Below are positions 12,201-21,747 of a stretch of 64,000 nucleotides of DNA, piece by piece. The notes beneath the pieces were generated by a model, which saw only the letters and a list, made by a program, of their open reading frames with translations, ran no database searches and had not been told where the DNA came from. The first letter of the stretch is position 1. Every line of letters starts with the position of its first letter. Source of the stretch: Argopecten irradians (lineage: Eukaryota; Mollusca; Bivalvia; Pectinida; Pectinidae); NCBI RefSeq assembly GCF_041381155.1, contig NC_091135.1:59494567-59558566 (forward strand), read 5' to 3'. A program made the translations under genes and the position numbers.

Positions 12201-15200
12201 GGCTAAAATCTTTAAACAACTTCTTCTCAAGAACTGAAAGGCCCAGGTTACTGATATTGGGCATGTAGCATGCTGGGATAAAGGGCTACCAAGTTTGTTC
12301 AAATGAATGACCTTCATTCAAGGTCACAGGGGTCAAATAGGCTAAAATCTTGATAAACAACTTCTTATCAAGAAACGAAAAGCTCAGGGTACTCATACTG
12401 GGCCTGCAACATGCTTGGATGAAGAGCTACCAAGTTTGTTGAAATGAATGACATTGACCTTCATTCAAGGTCATGGGGTCAAATATGCTAAAATCTTTTA
12501 AACAATTTCTTCTAAAGAACCGAAAGTTCTAGCATGCTCATATTGGGCATGCAGCATGCTGGGATGAACGGCTACCAATTTTGTTCAAATGAATGACTTT
12601 GACCTTCATTCAAGGTTACATGGGTCAAATAGGCTTAAATCTTTAAACGGCTTCTTTTCAAGAACCAAAAGGCCCTGGATACTCATATTGGGCCTGCAGC
12701 ATGTTGGGATGAAAAGCTACCAAATTTGTTGAAATGAATGACATTGACCTTCATTCAAGGTCACAGAAGTTAAATAGGCTCAAATCTTTTAATGAATTCT
12801 TCTCAAGAACTGAAAGGCCCAGGATACCCATTTTGGGCCTGCAACATGCTTTGGTGAAGGGCTACCTAGTTTGTTCAAATTAATGACCTTGACTGTCATT
12901 CAAGGTCACAGGGGTCAAATAGGTCAAAATTTTAAACAACTTCTTGAGAATAACTATGAGGCCTCGGGACCTGATATAGGGCCTGTGACATGCTGGGATG
13001 AAGAGCTACCAAGTTTGTTCAAATGAATAACCTTGATCTTCAATCAAATCAAGGTCACAGAGGTCAAATAGGCTATAATCTTTAAACGACTATGTTATAT
13101 TGTGTTAATAGTCAGATAACCATTAAGGCCCATGGGCCTCTTGCTTTTCAGTTACAAAAGCTACTTACTTTTCACCATTACCACCATTGAAAAGTTTGCG
13201 CTTCGAATTTTACTTTAAGATAAAAACATAAGAAATATGTTTTTTTATTAATTGCATCCCGAAAAAATTCTGTGGCTTTATATCCTATATGGAATGAAGT
13301 ACTGATGGCGCATGCACCAAAGTTGTCGGCAGTTGAGCATCTTTAATTTATTTCATTATATATTCCAACTCAGGTGATCATGTGGCCTAAGGCCCATGGG
13401 CCTCTTGTTATTTTGCTGTAATCAATATTGATGCTGGTATCGTTTGTGCGATGAGATGAGATGAAGAGGTTTTGCCGAGTCTTCTAATCTTTCTGTTGAC
13501 ACCAAAGTAAAACTTGTATTGTAAGATACTGACTGTGTATTTTGTTTAACCTGTAACCTTTTTTCATTATACATGCAGATGGCATTCAAAATGAAAGGAA
13601 ATGGCCGGTTATTTATATGATTTCGCTATAAGCGAGATGCTTCTTTGATGATCCGAGAAAAGATGCATGCACTAAAGCGAATAAGTGTGTTCTCCTTTTT
13701 ACTACCGTGGGAAATATGTAAGCAACGTAATTCCGGTGATTGTGACATCACTGTTTGGCGGGACTGACTGACGATTCAAAAGTGATGTCACTGGAGCATC
13801 AAATTTAGAATTGGGAATCAAAATAAAGAAATTAGACATTTATTTACTTACATTGTCATATTTTTCTATTGTAGCTGTTACAGGAAATTCTTATTATCTG
13901 GTGTCCAGTTCTATGCCCGACTAATGTTGATATTAGTGCTGAAAATGGATTGTTTATTGATATTGTTCCGCTTCTTTTGTTGTGTTTAAATTCGCAATGT
14001 TGAAGGGCGTCAGAACGCTTGTTTTCAACCGGAATAAACACTGTAGGGATAAAGACCTTGCATGTATGGCAACAGTGGATATTTGCACCGGGAGAATTTT
14101 TGCAGACCAGGAACCAAGATTGCCGCCATGGCATGCAATTGGTCAAAATTGAACAAAAAGGAACATGGTTGAGAGCATAAATCTAATACAATTATAGGCA
14201 TTGTTGTGCCTAAGACATTAACTTTAAATGATGTGACTTTCCAAAAAGCATTTTTCTTCCACGAAATAAAATTTATTTACCTGTAAAACAATGTCACACC
14301 ATTATTCAGGGGAGGTCACTCTTGTCAAAGTAGGCTCAGTGGAGATTGGGGGAACTTTATGTGATGGCACAGGTCACAATTAGATCCTGTTATTAGTTAT
14401 ATTAGTTCTATTATTTCAATCCTTCATAATAAAACTGAATACAAAATATGTTACTGCTTTGTGAAGTTGTATGAAGAGTACAAACGTCTCCTAACTGATA
14501 ACTCAAGTAAACATATATTTCTGCTACAGTATTCACTAATATTTTTGTAGCATTAACAACATCTTTGGTTGGTGAAAATATTTACCACTAGATACTCACT
14601 GAATTTTATAAATAAGCGTTGATTTATTCTATAAATAGCTGGCCTGTCAGGATGAAGATGAAGAGGAGGAAGATACTGAAGTGGCCGAGTTTGATGGGAT
14701 GCTGATTGAGTCCGCAGGTGATGTCCTACCACTAATGGCCAAACTACTTGGTGGTCAAGCTTTCCTGCCTTTCTTCTCAACCTTTCTAACAGACCTCCTA
14801 AAACGATTGGTTAGTAGATAGTAGCTGGATAATTGGTCTTTCTAACAGACCACCTAAAACGATTGAGTTAATAGTACCTCCTAAAACGATTGGTTAGTAA
14901 ATAGTAGCTGGATAATTGGTCTTTCTAACAGACCACCTAAAACGATTGGTTAGTAAATAGTAGCTGGATAATTGGTCTTTCTAACACACCACCTAAAACG
15001 ATTGGTTAGTAAATAGTAGCTGGATAATTGGTCTTTCTAACAGACCACCTAAAACGATTGGTTAGTAAATAGTAGCTGGATAATTGGTCTTTCTAACAGA
15101 CCACCTAAAACGATTGGTTAGTAGATAGTAGCTGGATAATTGGTCTTTCTAACAGACCTCCTAAAACGATTGGCTGGATAATTGGTCTTTCTAACACACC

Positions 15201-18200
15201 TCCTAAAACGATTGGTTAGTAGATAGTAGCTGGATAATTGGTCTTTCTAACAGACCTCCTAAAACGATTGGTTAGTAGATAGTAGCTGGATAATTGGTCT
15301 TTCATTGATCAAAGTCTGAATAAGTGTATTTAAATATGATTTGACGGTTTCAGTGTATGAAATCTAGCTAAATATGAAGTATTGCATCTTTTTATAAAAA
15401 ATAGTTTTGTTAGTGATTAAAAGTCAATTATTTTACCTTCAATTATTTCTTTAATAGAAGCAGACGAGTTCTGTAGCAGAGAGGTCATTTGCTGTAGGGA
15501 CGCTAGCAGAGATTGTACAGGCCTGTGGGACTGCTATCCTTCCCTTCACTGACACATTGTATCCACTGTTCATGAAGATGGTGAGGGACGAGGACGAGGA
15601 AGTCTCTAGTAATGCTGTGTTTGCTGTAGGTGTCCTGATAGCTAATAGTGAGGAGAAACTATACTCGTATCCTTTTGTCTGGTATAATAGTTCCACTCAT
15701 ATGGGAATATGGTGTTTTCTCACCCTCAGTTTTTACCCAGCCTCTTGTTTGGTAACTCTCAGATTATGAACTGGCATGTGTCACTGGCATGTTATCAAAT
15801 AGGAAAAATGTAATTGCTAATAATTGGAAGGATTAGGGATAAAGTCAAGATATTGTGTGGTAATTCAAAATGCTATGTTAATGTAATATATGATGTTCAA
15901 GCTATTATGACTTCTTTAATTTCACTATTTTCTGAATAGCAACTCTAATCTGTCAATTGTTTAAAGAGTAATCATCGATTAAATTAGTAATTCAGGACAG
16001 AATTTTACCGTCTCTCCTAATTCTGCAATAAAAACAAAGATAAGTTTGAATTTATCCTTAGCCACTTATCAGACAATACCCAGATGTCCTCAAGTGCTTA
16101 TTCGACATTCTAAGTAAAGCGGAAAATCCCCGTCTCCTAGACAACATCTGTGCTGCCACCTGTCGGATGATAATGACTAACAAAGCTGGTGTGCCAATGT
16201 CACAGGTTTGTTTTTTAAAGCAGCATTTGAAGGTGTCATGATGTGGTCAATTCTCAGATTGTTTTAGCTTAGGGCTGTTCCAGCAAAACATATATGGCAC
16301 CCAGGGAAGGCACTTTAAAGGTGGGTTCAAAATAAAATCACTTCTGTGCCAGGGTCACGTTTCAATAAAATCACTTCTGTGCCAGGGTCACGTTTCAATA
16401 AAATCACTTCTGTGCCAGGGTCACGTTTCAATAAAATCACTTCTTTGGGTGGGTCTATCTGAAGCACTTTTTGAAATAAAATACAAAATTTGTGTTTTAT
16501 AATGTTGCTGTCAGTCATCCTGACTACAAAAATAACTGTTGAGAACAATTTTAATTTCTGACTATATTAATGTGTTGTTCATCTTCAAAAAAACACAATT
16601 ATTTTATTTCTGGGTGTTTTGATATATTAATGACAGAAATACTGTTGTCATCAACAGATCTTTATTTAAATTCACTGGTATTACGTCGAGGAAAAAGTGG
16701 CACTTTACAAGCTTAAGTGTGAATGTCCAGATGTCTACTCTTGCATTACGCTTGTGAAACACTTTAGTAGAATTTCTTCTGGTTCTACAAGGATTGTACC
16801 TTTATACAAATTTAGTAATACAGTACAATTTTGTCCTAGGACTCTTCGGTGATGCTAGAAATCAAAATATGTAAATCCGAAAAATCGCTTCTATGCCATG
16901 GTTGGGTACACAAAAAAATAGATATGTGTGGGGGTCAACAAAATTGAAAATTGCTTCTATCAGTGAGTCTCCCAATTTCAAAGTGCCTTCCCCCCCTACC
17001 ATATTTGTTTTGCTGGAACAGCCCTTACCGTCATCAGATGATGGGCTATTCAAATTGCCTTTTTTTCGTGGTTTGTCGTCCATCTTTAAACAATTATTGT
17101 TCATGCTATTTGTCAGAAAGTACTGAAATGACTTTTCTTTCATGTTCAGGTTCCTCTTGGATTGTATATGTATATTACATTTTGCGACTGATCTTCAACA
17201 AGATGGCTTACTGGCAGCCATCTTGGATTTTGTTAGGTGCATTTTGTTGTCACTATTTTCCAGAAAGTACTGTGTGGAGCTCTATGTATATGTAGGTTGC
17301 CTTTGGTCCCTAGAGTTCAATACATTTCGTGAATTATCAGATAACAACATGACCAATATACAGCACATCTTGGATTTTGACACTTTCACAGAAAGTACTA
17401 ATAAGAACGGTACAAATTTGTCCTAGGACTCTTCGGTGATGCTAGATATCAAAATATGTAAATTCAAAAATATGCTGGATCAAATAAAAAAAATAATTTG
17501 CTTCTATGCCATAGTCTCGTTCACAAAAAATAGATATGTGGGGAGATCAACAAAATTGAAAATCGCTTCTATCAGTGGGTCTCCTGATTTCAAAGTGCCT
17601 TCCCCCCTACCATATATGTTTTGCTGGAACAGCCCTTATAACTTATAGCCCTGCATATCTATTTGATAGCAAAACCAAACACAACATGACGGACAGTTGC
17701 CATATTGAATTGACAATTGGAGTGTGTTGCTGCTATGCATACTCCATATGAAGTTTCACCATGTATATTCAATGTTTTCAAAGTAAAAGTAAAAAGCAGG
17801 GACTTGTGTTCTAAAAATACTTGAAATTATCAAAAATGTGATTGTTGTGTTTGACAGGTCGTGCCTGTGGTGATGCAGTGTCTGCCCCTGAAGGAGGACT
17901 TTGAGGAGAATGCCACTGTATATAAATGTCTGTCAGACCTCTATAGTAATGGTGATTCAGAGGTCAGTGTTTTACTAGCTCGTCTATTTCAAAGGGATGG
18001 TCAGCTTAAGGGATCGTCAGCTTAGTCCATAATTTTCAAAGGAGTGGTCAGATTATTCATGTTCAAAAGGGGTGGTCATCTCATCCTATAATGTTCCAAT
18101 GGGGTGATCAGCTTAAGCTATGTTCCAAAGGGGTGGTCAGCATAAGTCATGTTCTAAAGGGGTATCAGTTTATCCTATGGTGTTCCAGAGGGGTGGTCAG

Positions 18201-21019
18201 CCTGTCCTAGGATGTTCTGATGGGGTGATCAACTTATCATATAACATTCTTAAGGGTTGGTCAGCTTATCCTATGATATTGCAAAGGGGTGCTCAGCTTA
18301 TCCTATGGTGATCCTAAGGGGTGCTCAGCTTATCCTATGGTGATCCAAAGGGGTGCTCAGCTTATCCTATTATGTTCCAAAGGGGTGCTCAGCTTATCCT
18401 ATGATGTTCCAAAGGGGTGCTCAGCTTATCCTATGATGTTCCAAAGGAGTGCTCGGCTTATCCTATTATGTTCCAAAGGGGTGCTCAGCTTATCCTATGA
18501 TGTTCCAAAGGGGTGCTCAGTTTATCCTATGATGTTCCAAAGGGGTGCTCAGCTTATCCTATGATGTTCCAAAGGGGTGCTCAGCTTATCCTATTATGTT
18601 CCAAAGGGGTGCTCAGCTTATCCTATGATGTTCCAAAGGGGTGCTCAGTTTATCCTATGATGTTCCAAAGGGGTGCTCAGCTTATCCTATGATGTTCCAA
18701 AGGGGTGCTCAGTTTATCCTATGATGTTCCAAAGGAGTGCTCAGCTTATACTATGATGTTCCAAATGGGTGCTCAGCTTATCCTGTGATGTTTCAAAGGG
18801 GTGCTCAGCTTATACTATGATGTTCCAAAGGGGCCGCTCAGCTTATCCTATGATGTTCCAAAGGGGTGCTCAGCTTATCCTATGATGTTCCAAAGTGGTG
18901 CTCAGCTTATCCTATTATGTTCCAAAGGGGTGCTCAGTTTATCCTATGATGTTCCAAAGGGGTGCTCAGCTTATCCTATTATGTTCCAAAGGGGTGCTCA
19001 GCTTATCCTATGATGTTCCAAAGGGGTGCTCAGTTTATCCTATGATGTTCCAAAGGGGTGCTCAGCTTATCCTATGATGTTCCAAAGGGGTGCTCAGCTT
19101 ATCCTATTATGTTCCAAAGGGGTGCTCAGCTTATCCTATGATGTTCCAAAGGGGTGCTCAGTTTATCCTATGATGTTCCAAAGGGGTGCTCAGTTTATCC
19201 TATGATGTTCCAAAGGGGTGCTCAGCTTATCCTATGATGTTCCAAAGGGGTGCTCAGTTTATCCTATGATGTTCCAAAGGGGTGCTCAGCTTATCCTATG
19301 ATGTTCCAAAGGGGTGCTCAGCTTATCCTATTATGTTCCAAAGGGGTGCTCAGCTTATCCTATGATGTTCCAAAGGGGTGCTCAGCTTATCCTATGATGT
19401 TCCAAAGGGGTGCTCAGTTTATCCTATGATGTTCCAAAGGAGTGCTCAGCTTATCCTATGATGTTCCAAATGGGTGCTCAGCTTATCCTGTGATGTTCCA
19501 AAGGGGTGCTCAGCTTATCCTGTGATGTTCCAAAGGGGTGCTCAGCTTATCCTATGATGTTCCAAAGGGGTGCTCAGCTTATCCTATGATGTTCCAAAGG
19601 GGTGCTCAGCTTATCCTATGATGTTCCAAAGGGGTGCTCAGCTTATCCTATTATGTTCCAAAGGGGTGCTCAGCTTATCCTATGATGTTCCAAAGGGGTG
19701 CTCAGCTTATCCTATGATGTTCCAAAGGGGTGCTCAGTTTATCCTATGATGTTCCAAAGGAGTGCTCAGCTTATCCTATGATGTTCCAAATGGGTGCTCA
19801 GCTTATCCTGTGATGTTCCAAAGGGGTGCTCAGCTTATCCTATTATGTTCCAAAGGGGTGCTCGGCTTATCCTATTATGTTCCAAAGGGGTGCTCAGCTT
19901 ATCCTATTATGTTCCAAAGGGGTGATCAGCTTATCCTATGATGTTCCAAAGGGTTTATCAGCTAATTAATGATGTTGTGTCTGCATCTCCAATCAATATT
20001 TGCTTTAGATTGTTACTTGTCATAGATAACTTAATTGATTTTTGCTATCAGAAACATTATTGATGACAAGATCATATTTCACACAAATTTTGACTTTAAA
20101 TCATCTCCACTCAGAAAATAGGTTTTCAGATATCTAGTAATTGCTGGGATTTTAGATGGATGATGCTGGCCTATGAGACTCTTATTTTATGCAAACAAAC
20201 TGAGTTCTTGTTAAGAGATCTATATGCATGTTCATTTTTGTTAATATTCATGATTATATTTTCACAGATTTTGAAGCAAACTCCAAAGTTACTTGAAGTT
20301 GTATCCCAAGTTTTAAGTTCAGAAGGATTTAAATTTGGTGAGTATGAATGCAAACAAAATACCAGTTACAGTATCTTTTTATAAAGATTAGATATTAAAT
20401 TAGGTGTTGTTTTGGTTACTATATTTCTTATCCTCAGCTAAACATTTGTTCTCACTTACAATAAAAACTGTTTAAATGGCCAGACCTAATCCATTTATCA
20501 GGTGTGGATCAATATTAAGTATATTCAATATTTTCAAAGAAAAAGTGAAAAGAAGGGAATAGCAGAGAAAAGATCCATTGTTCTAGTGACTGACATAGAT
20601 CATCCTATGGTAGATACAAAGAACCCTAAGTGACTGACATAGATCATCCTATGGTAGATACAAAGAACCCTCTCTGATCTCTGAACTCTTTTGTAACCAT
20701 TCAGGAGATTTTCAGTGCATCTTTCATTTGTTGGTTGATTTTCAGTGACTGATCAATTGAAATATATGAAGTCTTTGTTTTGCAATCTGATATCTCTTCA
20801 AATGTATTGAGATGACCTGTTTGTATGACTTTGTGATTGTTGTGTTTGACAGGTTGTTCCTGCTGTGTTCTACCAGAAACACAGTCCATGCTGATTCAGC
20901 TAGTGAAACTCATCCACAGGCAATTCCCAGACGACTTCAAGGCTATCACACAGAGCCTAGCCCCGGAGCAGGCCAGCAGGCTGGAGAAATGTCTAGCATA
21001 CGCCAATGGTGCTGCCTAA
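219..21019 (+). CDS. IPO4: Importin-4, C-terminal 14 exons (5' partial)
   Basis: Nuclear transport receptor of the importin-beta family, built of HEAT repeats, which carries histones and ribosomal proteins into the nucleus (family knowledge). Exons read from phase-consistent GT-AG junctions: 219-332, 1002-1118, 1365-1488, 2900-3011, 5006-5118, 6976-7053, 7291-7454, 11662-11855, 14639-14809, 15458-15666, 16073-16205, 17858-17962, 20268-20337, 20877-21019 (stop TAA 21017-21019). They join without frame conflict into about 614 residues, against roughly 1,080 for vertebrate IPO4, so the N-terminal part lies upstream of the window. Recognition rests on colinear matches to remembered IPO4: the acidic loop EEEDISQEDDEDEQQ, the second acidic loop before AEFDGMLIESAGD, SVAERSFAVGTLAE, SSNAVFAVGVL, LLDNICAA, LPLKEDFEE, and a C-terminus ETQSMLIQL...SLAPEQASRLEKCL. 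Introns carry several tandem arrays and mobile elements. The acceptor of the last exon has an in-frame alternative 24 bases upstream. Confidence 0.93.
375..730 (+). mobile_element. Hairpin-ended non-autonomous element, subfamily A (worn 5' end)
   Basis: Matches the fuller copy at 9411-10519: gcttatgtcatggcgc head, CCGTCCGT-rich stretch, core unit with 'ccaaatttggcc', and a 3' end with a ggcc palindrome followed by TCTTGTT. The 5' hairpin is degraded. It sits in the intron after the exon 219-332. Confidence 0.7.
1135..1262 (+). repeat. Short tandem duplications in IPO4 intron
   Basis: A unit of about 30 bp (agatttgttttatacag plus attttagatg) is repeated twice almost exactly, then in two diverged copies (gtttgaaacagactt...). 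The intron then continues into a decayed copy of the next exon's start (see 1283-1322). Confidence 0.75.
1283..1322 (+). pseudogene. Decayed duplicate of the start of IPO4 exon 1365-1488
   Basis: The stretch beginning gacacccttggtttgttgac matches the exon start at 1364 (gatacccttggtatgttggc) at about 33 of 38 positions, then diverges. It would read DTLGLLTRGMGLD against DTLGMLARGVGLE in the real exon. It lies 80 bp upstream of the real exon in the same orientation. No donor follows, so it is probably not used. Confidence 0.8.
1939..2580 (+). mobile_element. Hairpin-ended non-autonomous element, subfamily B
   Basis: Starts TTTTTTAGCCCACCATC and has a CCGTCCGTTAACAATT segment. The core contains about three tandem units of about 115 bp, each with a CAAGATGG...CCATCTTGG inverted pair. 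It ends GATCCCTCTGGGATC followed by TCTTGTT. No coding capacity is seen. Confidence 0.8.
3086..3781 (+). mobile_element. Hairpin-ended non-autonomous element, subfamily B
   Basis: Starts TTTTTAGTCCACCATCATC with the hairpin CCACCATC/GATGGTGG and continues with the CCGTCCGTTAACAATT segment. Four core units carry CAAGATGG/CCATCTTGG pairs, and the 3' end is GATCCCTCTGGGATC plus TCTTGTT. It inserts 74 bp downstream of the IPO4 exon ending at 3011. Confidence 0.85.
3801..4150 (+). mobile_element. Hairpin-ended non-autonomous element, subfamily C
   Basis: Head TTTTTAGGTCACC with a matching GTGACC about 20 bases later forms a 5' hairpin. It is followed by a CCGTC-rich stretch (gtccgtcattgtccgtt), a core with 'cagatgtagtagaatcaaa', and a 3' palindrome ACCCTAGGGT plus CTCTTGTT. 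The core sequence is unlike subfamilies A and B, while the order of parts is the same. Confidence 0.75.
4260..4524 (+). mobile_element. Subfamily C element, 3' part
   Basis: The core resembles that of the element ending at 4150 (the 'cacagatttgatggaagcaaa' segment), and the 3' end is GGCCTATGGGCC followed by TCTTGTT. No head is seen, so it is probably 5'-truncated or joined to the preceding copy. Confidence 0.6.
4588..4772. mobile_element. Diverged inverted-repeat element (MITE-like)
   Basis: The left end (tctttgcatattgcagac, ttacctcccttgcgggt) and the right end read in reverse (tatttgcacattaaagag, ttatctgccctttagggt) form an imperfect terminal inverted repeat of about 45 bp. No target duplication is clear. 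Confidence 0.5.
5168..6818 (+). repeat. 38-bp minisatellite, about 43 copies
   Basis: Tandem array of cagtttgtcaggggtata plus ccaccataactgtagaataa. Many copies are near-identical; some have lost a few bases, and an 'atagctg' variant becomes frequent toward the 3' end. It fills the intron between exons 5006-5118 and 6976-7053, starting 50 bp after the donor. Open frames across it are by-products of the repeat. Confidence 0.97.
7442..8323 (+). repeat. Duplication of the end and donor of IPO4 exon 7291-7454, with later insertions
   Basis: The exon tail and donor region (acacaaacaagtatgctg, taact, then cactagtcttatg; 7444-7487) recurs at 7929-7963 and continues at 8295-8323. The second copy is split by the inverted-repeat element at 7964-8294. 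The order cactagtcttatg / acacaaacaag / taact is kept. Confidence 0.75.
7964..8294. mobile_element. MITE with long inverted repeats and 9-bp target duplication (Mutator-like)
   Basis: Begins ACAGGTTTACGACGCGC and ends with its reverse complement. The arms extend over 130 bp on each side (cccatttccagaaaatgg, ttaattttaaaatgctctg and their complements), with a spacer of about 70 bp. It is flanked on both sides by GCTGTAACT (7955-7963 and 8295-8303). Long terminal inverted repeats plus a 9-bp duplication are typical of Mutator-like elements. There is no transposase. Confidence 0.85.
8332..8828. mobile_element. hAT-type MITE with 8-bp target duplication
   Basis: Starts TAGGGGTGTAACAATAC and ends with GTCACCCCTA, and is flanked on both sides by ATGTATGG (8324-8331 and 8829-8836). 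The TAGGGGTG/CACCCCTA ends with an 8-bp duplication are the hAT signature. The 497-bp interior is non-coding and rich in CAATAGT/ACTATTG motifs. Confidence 0.85.
9050..9215 (+). repeat. Two-copy direct repeat with CRE-like palindromes
   Basis: A unit of about 100 bp (gcattgtgacgtcat ... ggttgatataagattcc ... gtacccaaat) occurs twice. The second copy contains an exact palindrome pair TGTGACATCAT/ATGATGTCACA. No gene is seen here. Confidence 0.6.
9411..10519 (+). mobile_element. Hairpin-ended non-autonomous element, subfamily A (full copy)
   Basis: The 5' head TTTTTAGCTCACCTGGCC...GGCCGGTGAGC forms a hairpin, followed by a GTCCGTCCGTCCGTCAACA segment. Six to seven tandem core units of about 150 bp follow (ccaaatttggccacaaac, ggggcccaatagggg). 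It ends CAGGTGAGC, GGCCCTCTGGGCC and TCTTGTT. The ends carry complementary CTCACCTG/CAGGTGAG (sub-terminal inverted repeat). No coding capacity. Confidence 0.88.
10519..11248 (+). mobile_element. Hairpin-ended non-autonomous element, subfamily B, abutting the previous one
   Basis: Its head TTAGCCCACCATCATC with GATGGTGGG begins at the very last T of the preceding subfamily A element. CCGTCC repeats, four core units with CAAGATGG/CCATCTTGG pairs, and the 3' end CCTCTGGGATC plus TCTTGTT follow. Confidence 0.85.
11381..11516. repeat. 38-bp perfect inverted repeat (foldback)
   Basis: Arms at 11381-11418 (ATATTGACCTGTTTTCAGG...) and 11479-11516 are exact reverse complements separated by 60 bases, and the loop itself has a weaker inner stem (gatataaccc / gggtaatat). 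It lies in the IPO4 intron before exon 11662-11855. It may be a foldback MITE; no target duplication was found. Confidence 0.85.
11965..13145 (+). mobile_element. Array of eight ~144-bp units ending in GGCCCATGGGCC + TCTTG
   Basis: Eight copies of a unit with catgctgggatgaag, gctaccaagtttgttcaaat, and an internal inverted pair tgaccttcattcaaggtca. The final unit ends aaGGCCCATGGGCC plus TCTTG, the 3' signature of the hairpin-ended families. Subfamily C-like lines such as 'aacttcttctcaagaac' occur in each unit. The 5' hairpin head was not recognised. Confidence 0.8.
13146..13409 (+). mobile_element. Short 3' remnant of a hairpin-ended element
   Basis: The only firm evidence is the 3' end caggtgatcatgtggcctaa followed by GGCCCATGGGCC and TCTTGTT at 13390-13409. 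The body to the left is not recognised. Confidence 0.4.
14784..15310 (+). repeat. 56-bp tandem repeat made from an IPO4 exon tail plus its donor
   Basis: The last 24 bases of exon 14639-14809 (tttctaacagacctcctaaa, acgattg), the donor GTTAGT and about 25 bp of intron (gtagctggataattg) are repeated about ten times. Most copies keep both the exon tail and a usable-looking GTTAGT; two are shortened. The unit is not a multiple of three. Confidence 0.95.
16266..17029. mobile_element. Inverted-repeat DNA element inside IPO4 intron
   Basis: The left end (agggctgttccagcaaaaca, tatatgg) and the right end (ccatatttgttttgctggaa, cagccctta) are reverse complements. The similarity extends further inward through gggaaggcacttt/aaagtgccttcccc and a 'cttctgtgcc' segment. 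A 33-bp tandem repeat (gtttcaataaaatcacttct, gtgccagggtcac; 3-4 copies, 16328-16443) lies in its left half. Non-coding. Confidence 0.75.
16815..17639 (+). repeat. Direct duplication of the right end of the inverted-repeat element around a subfamily B fragment
   Basis: A block of about 215 bp running from 'tcctaggactcttcggtgat' to 'gctggaacagccctta' occurs at about 16815-17029 and again at about 17415-17639. Between the copies lies a worn subfamily B element (catcagatgatgggctattc; aagatggctt / agccatcttgg). The second copy has about 15% differences. Confidence 0.75.
17986..19965 (+). repeat. 32-bp minisatellite, about 60 copies
   Basis: Tandem unit ttccaaaggggtgctcag plus cttatcctatgatg. The first eight or so copies, nearest exon 17858-17962, are diverged (for example 'caaagggatggtcagctta'); the centre is nearly uniform with a few repeated variants (ttatg, cagttt, ctgtg). 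It fills the intron starting 24 bp after the donor. Reading frames through it are repeat artefacts. Confidence 0.97.
20530..20690 (+). mobile_element. Subfamily B 3' fragment with a 44-bp direct duplication
   Basis: It resembles the subfamily B end ('agcagagaaaagatcc', 'cagacatagatcattctttgg'). A block agtgactgacatagatcatc...caaagaaccct is present twice in a row. The terminal palindrome is lost. Confidence 0.55.
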
Positions 21020-21084
21020 CATGTCTACCACAGACTCCCCATCTCATCTGTCGTGTTAAAAGGCTCGCTTTTATTGCTGATTTT

Positions 21085-21396
21085 TAGCTCACCTAGCCTA
21101 AAGGGCCAGTGAGCTTATGTAATGGAGCAGCGTCCGGCGTCAGTCAACTTTTCACAAAAATCCCTCTTAGTCATCACGGCTGAATGGATTTTCACTAAAT
21201 TTGGTCTGAAGCTTCCTTGGGTGAAGGGGAACCAATCTTGTATAAACAATGACCCTGGCCTCCGAGGGGCTTGAGGGGTGGGGCCCAATAGGGGAAATAT
21301 AGCAAATTCTTTAAAATCCTTCTCCTTCTGTAGGAATGAAGGGATTTAGTCTGAAGCTTCTTTGGGTGAAGAGAAACCAATCTTGTATAAATGGTG

Positions 21397-21431
<35 letters not shown>

Positions 21432-21747
21432 AGGGGCCTGAGGGGCGAGGCCCATTAGGGGAAATAAAGCAAAGTTTAAAATCCTTCTTCTGTTGGAATG
21501 AAGGGATTTTAAGTTCTAATTTAGTCTGACACTTCCTTTGGGTGAAGTGGAACCAATTATGTATAAATGGTGGGGCTGTTCCCCCAGGGGCCACAGGGGC
21601 GGGGCCCTATAGGGGAAATATAGCAAATTCTTTAAAATCCATCTGTAGAAATAAATAGATTAAGTTCAATTTTAAAGCCTTCAAGTTGGTAGCTTGTGTT
21701 CTTAGCCTGAAGCAGGTGAGCGATACAGGCCAAATGGGCCTCTCGTA
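21085..21747 (+). mobile_element. Hairpin-ended element, subfamily A variant with a poly-C tract
   Basis: The head TTTTTAGCTCACCTAGCC...GGGCCAGTGAGC starts 65 bp after the IPO4 stop. Four core units follow (tcttgtataaa, tggggcccaatagggg), then CAGGTGAGCGATACAGGCC and GGGCC plus TCTCG at the end. One unit contains a run of 34 C (21398-21431) where sister units have five to seven. Confidence 0.8.

Noticed and set aside
18120-19077. Several + strand frames of 60-90 codons with periodic peptides
   Set aside because: Produced by the 32-bp array; all three frames open and close with the unit and there is no conserved protein.
1-19965. CRISPR-like repeat arrays
   Set aside because: Units are contiguous tandem repeats without unique spacers, in introns of an animal gene.
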